A stretch of DNA of 64,000 nt. Source: Nitrospira sp. Lineage in GTDB: Bacteria; Nitrospirota; Nitrospiria; Nitrospirales; Nitrospiraceae. The stretch is taken from contig CP126121.1 of NCBI GenBank assembly GCA_030123625.1, forward strand, positions 3,450,179 to 3,514,178, written 5' to 3'. Below the pieces are notes generated by a model that did not search any database, had not been told where the DNA came from, and saw only the letters and a program-made list of their open reading frames with translations. Positions 63,263 through 64,000 of the stretch are shown here, piece by piece; within the stretch, counting starts at the first letter, position 1, and the number at the start of each line of letters is the position of its first letter. Made by a program: the position numbers and the translations under genes.

Positions 63263-64000
63263 TCACAGCTCACGTCGCATCAACCGCTGTAAGGCTATAG
63301 AGAGAGTCTGTCGTACTCCTCTTTGACCTAAAGAATCAAACACCCGATTAACAATGTTCTTATTCTCGGATGAGGGAAGCGCAATATCATGAGTCATTGC
63401 ATAATCGTAAAGCTCCTTCATAAAATAATCGCGTTCTCTCTTCTGAACAATCATTCTCAGATATGTGTCTCTGTTTTTGAAATATTCATCTAAATCAAAA
63501 CAGGCTCGGTAAAGTTCAAGTTTGCCAACAAAATCTAACCCCAACATAGTCCGAATGCATTTTCCGCACTTTCCGCAATTTGGTTTATGTCGCCAGCATA
63601 CCAATAGCCATTCATAACTCTGCTCAAAGTCGGAGATTAGGCGCTCTTTTTCAATCCGACTCATCGCTTGGTTGGAGCTGTAAAAACTTGTCGTTTCTGT
63701 GGATAACATTGGGAGCAGAACATGCTCGTAATGAGCTGCATCCTTTTTTACATCCACAAAGAACTCATCAAGACAATAGGTTGAAGAATAATAATATCGA
63801 TTAAATAGTTTCTGCAGTTGCAGAACGGTTCCGGCGTTCACATACGAATGAAACTGTTCATAATTATAGAAACCGAACAGACGATCTATTATTTCTGTAA
63901 GGTTGGACTCCATTACGAGAAGCTTGTATCCGTACCGAATGCAGAATGCCTTGGCATGTGATAATTGAGATTGGAAAAGGCCTTCCTGCACTTCTTTGTC
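63263..64000 (-). CDS. QueC-like/N-type ATP pyrophosphatase fragment (gene continues beyond the window)
   Basis: The frame is open to base 64000, so the N-terminus is outside. The 245 visible residues contain a four-cysteine zinc-like site 'CWRHKPNCGKCGKCIRTM', as in QueC-type and related amidotransferase/ATP-pyrophosphatase proteins often found in surface-polysaccharide clusters. The region is visibly AT-rich compared with its neighbours, suggesting transfer from outside. Without the PP-loop the exact family cannot be fixed. Confidence 0.55.
   Translation of the reverse strand, partial: DKEVQEGLFQSQLSHAKAFCIRYGYKLLVMESNLTEIIDRLFGFYNYEQFHSYVNAGTVLQLQKLFNRYYYSSTYCLDEFFVDVKKDAAHYEHVLLPMLSTETTSFYSSNQAMSRIEKERLISDFEQSYEWLLVCWRHKPNCGKCGKCIRTMLGLDFVGKLELYRACFDLDEYFKNRDTYLRMIVQKRERDYFMKELYDYAMTHDIALPSSENKNIVNRVFDSLGQRGVRQTLSIALQRLMRREL

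Overview
The window looks like chromosome from a Nitrospira-type nitrite oxidiser (phylum Nitrospirota). This is an inference from gene content and order: a gap-pgk-tpiA-secG run, pyruvate phosphate dikinase, two-subunit glycyl-tRNA synthetase, acetyl-CoA synthetase, cyanase, and a large set of periplasmic c-type cytochromes and lipoproteins. No rRNA or tRNA gene was seen, so the taxonomy rests on proteins only. Core genes look GC-rich and intact. Accessory patches look more AT-rich and hold many broken genes.

Layout: 1-234 is the 3' end of ilvE. 619-5101 is a type III restriction-modification system whose methylase carries a one-base frameshift, followed by small accessory genes (DUF2283-like, HicB-like) and a HEPN/MNT toxin-antitoxin pair with a broken HEPN gene. 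6596-10088 (minus) is gap-pgk-tpiA-secG. mutS2 follows (10552-12969). 12970-18060 is an accessory island: an IS3-like remnant, a divergent copper-amine-oxidase-like gene, a degenerate copy of the mutS2 3' end, a 496-aa protein with a possible GNAT part and ADP-ribosyltransferase-like part, a degenerate copy of a cytochrome 3' end, and a MazEF-like pair. 18090-26631 (minus) is a tight five-gene operon encoding four di-haem c-type cytochromes and one haem-free lipoprotein. 27239-30924 holds glyQ, glyS and a small membrane protein. 31284-39207 is ppdK-ribD-hydrolase-unknown-MFS-ribE, with four consecutive 4-base stop/start overlaps.

39294-43690 is a second decayed patch: a DUF433/DUF5615 pair with a dead toxin, a small inverted-repeat element, a relE remnant, a truncated FG-GAP repeat lipoprotein, IS5 and IS481 remnants, and an antitoxin with a frameshifted RelE-like toxin. 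43782-46571 (minus) is acs with an IPT/TIG-domain secreted protein and a small membrane protein. 46741-52273 encodes a caspase-fold/TPR protein that lacks the catalytic cysteine and then four lipoproteins (LPP20, LpoB-like, COG3014-like, LPP20-like). A PIN-type toxin-antitoxin pair follows. 53054-57203 (minus) is a four-gene operon for a glucosylglycerate-type compatible solute with a mechanosensitive-channel-like membrane protein inside it. Then come a ThDP-dependent 2-oxo acid decarboxylase, an RlmI-type methyltransferase, cyanase, a PDZ lipoprotein, a small lipoprotein, a deleted second copy of cyanase, and an AT-rich QueC-like partial gene at the right edge.

How the parts work together: the glycolysis/gluconeogenesis genes, PPDK and Acs serve central carbon flow around pyruvate, PEP and acetyl-CoA. 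Cyanase releases ammonia and CO2 from cyanate. The glycerate-glycoside operon would couple solute synthesis to a membrane-tension valve. The cytochrome operon is an uncharacterised periplasmic redox system. The most interesting candidates for undescribed biology are the five-gene cytochrome operon, the pseudo-caspase/lipoprotein cluster, the ART-like fusion, and the repeated pattern of degenerate 3'-end gene copies flanking accessory genes.
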